A DNA stretch of 64,000 nucleotides from Phycisphaerae bacterium (GTDB taxonomy: Bacteria > Planctomycetota > Phycisphaerae > Phycisphaerales > UBA1924). The notes beneath the pieces were generated by a model. The model saw only the letters and a program-made list of their open reading frames with translations. It made no database searches and had not been told where the DNA came from. Shown piece by piece: positions 63,235-64,000 of the stretch (positions are counted from its first letter, which is position 1; each line of letters begins with the position of its first letter). A program made the translations under genes and the position numbers. The stretch lies in the NCBI GenBank assembly GCA_030432905.1, contig JAUILU010000002.1:510084-574083 (forward strand), written 5' to 3'.

Positions 63235-63954
63235 ATGACCCAGAACGCCGGCATCCACGACGACCCGTTCAGCGAGGGCGGCACACTGCCCGAGCAACTC
63301 CCAGATTCGCCGTGGGGCATCTACCAGGACTGGTGGGACCAGGAGCACAGCAGCGCCAAAGCCGCCCGCCACCCGAACGCGTTCAACCTCGCGACCGCAG
63401 ACGACGCGGGCCAGCCGAGCAACCGCGTCGTGTACTGCAAACGTCAGGACCTCGACGCGGGCTGGATCTGCTTCTATACGAACTACACCGGACGCAAGGC
63501 CGAGCAGGTCGAGAAGAACCCGAACGCGTCGGCAAGTTTTTTCTGGCTCGACCCCGATCGTCAGGTCCGCATCGAGGGGGCCGTTACTAGAAGTCCCGCG
63601 TCAGAGAGCGATGACTACTTCGCGAGCCGGGCGTTGATCAGCAGGCTCGGTGCGTGGGCGAGCGACCAGTCCAAGCCCGTCGAATCGCGCGACGCCCTGC
63701 TGGCGCACTACGCCGAGGTCATGGAGCGGTTCGATGTGCCGCTCGACGCGATGATGGACGAACAGGTCGGCAAGGACATCGTCATCCCGAGGCCTGATTT
63801 CTGGGGCGGCTACCGCATCTGGGCCAGGCGCGTCGAGCTCTGGATCGGCGGCGCGGGTCGATTCCACGACCGAGCCGTCTGGACACGCGAGCTGGCAGCA
63901 TCAGGCGATGGTTACGTTGGCGGCGACTGGTCCGCGACGAGGCTCGCGCCGTAA
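63235..63954 (+). CDS. pdxH: Pyridoxamine 5'-phosphate oxidase
   Basis: PdxH oxidises pyridoxine or pyridoxamine phosphate to PLP with FMN. The 239-residue protein from ATG 63235 has NAFNLATADDAGQPSNRVVYCK, FYTNYTGRKAEQVEKNP and ASFFWLDPDRQVRIEG, the FMN- and substrate-binding blocks. It then has YFASRALISRLGAWASDQSKPV and the hallmark C-terminus FWGGYRIWARRVELWIGG...RLAP, where E. coli has RLAP as well. It diverges from dnaB. The last 46 bases of the window hold no gene I can support. Confidence 0.95.
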   Translation: MTQNAGIHDDPFSEGGTLPEQLPDSPWGIYQDWWDQEHSSAKAARHPNAFNLATADDAGQPSNRVVYCKRQDLDAGWICFYTNYTGRKAEQVEKNPNASASFFWLDPDRQVRIEGAVTRSPASESDDYFASRALISRLGAWASDQSKPVESRDALLAHYAEVMERFDVPLDAMMDEQVGKDIVIPRPDFWGGYRIWARRVELWIGGAGRFHDRAVWTRELAASGDGYVGGDWSATRLAP

Positions 63955-64000
63955 ACGCTACCGCTCGGGCCGCTCGTTGACGTGCTGGCGCGCGCACCGG

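Overview
The window is about 64 kb of GC-rich, gene-dense bacterial chromosome with no insertion sequence, prophage, CRISPR array, rRNA or tRNA that I could find. Several features suggest a planctomycete of the Phycisphaerae/Phycisphaerales type: small membrane proteins with a C-x2-C-x-Y-N/D-L-x-G-L zinc ribbon, large proteins with prepilin leaders and a late 'FYDG' motif, a secreted HAF-repeat protein ending in a dockerin-like pair with terminal Gly-Cys, a PEP-CTERM-like tail (PAPGGLAALGLAGFAASRRRR), a BatA/DUF58/VWA operon, and frequent GTG/TTG starts. This is inference from gene content; no rRNA is present to confirm it.

Layout. 0-3.4 kb: two overlapping zinc-ribbon membrane proteins, then two tandem prepilin-like paralogues. 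3.4-7 kb: ychF and two tandem secreted phytase-esterase-like paralogues. 7-12.3 kb: guaB, a glycogen-debranching enzyme, two tiny related membrane proteins and aat. 12.2-18.5 kb: a minus-strand block holding a zinc-ribbon membrane protein and a tight run of a secreted unknown, three sulfotransferase-like paralogues, a GT39-type membrane glycosyltransferase and a GT2. 18.6-28.8 kb: a hybrid histidine kinase, then a manganese/zinc import locus (MntR-type regulator, operator-promoter, TroA-like binding protein, ATPase and two permeases each fused to a DtxR/MntR-like domain), another GT39-like protein and a third prepilin-like protein. 28.9-35.2 kb: tmRNA, back-to-back mscS and mscL, ispD, speD, lexA, a 620-bp non-coding gap with DnaA-box-like sites, and dprA. 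35.3-42.4 kb: a SpoIID-domain protein, a small unknown gene, queA, murE, murF and mraY. 42.4-54.6 kb: a seven-gene minus-strand cluster (DUF58, BatA-like, VWA, DUF4175-like, Gln-rich, squalene-cyclase-repeat and NPCBM-like proteins). 54.7-59.2 kb: surface proteins (GC-dockerin, PEP-CTERM, EF-hand/dockerin) and a conserved unknown. 59.2-64 kb: pfkA, lepB, dnaB and pdxH.

How the genes work together. The Mn/Zn locus is the clearest regulatory unit: two TGTAGC-N4-GCTACA palindromes lie in front of the binding-protein gene, one of them across a promoter-like sequence. The mur genes carry the meso-DAP-type DNPR motif and sit near SpoIID, which points to a DAP-type peptidoglycan wall. The sulfotransferase/glycosyltransferase run looks like a pathway that makes a sulfated surface glycan or lipid. 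The DUF58-VWA-BatA cluster has the layout of MoxR-associated systems, but no MoxR ATPase is next to it. Many genes within operons overlap by four bases (ATGA or GTGA), which suggests translational coupling.
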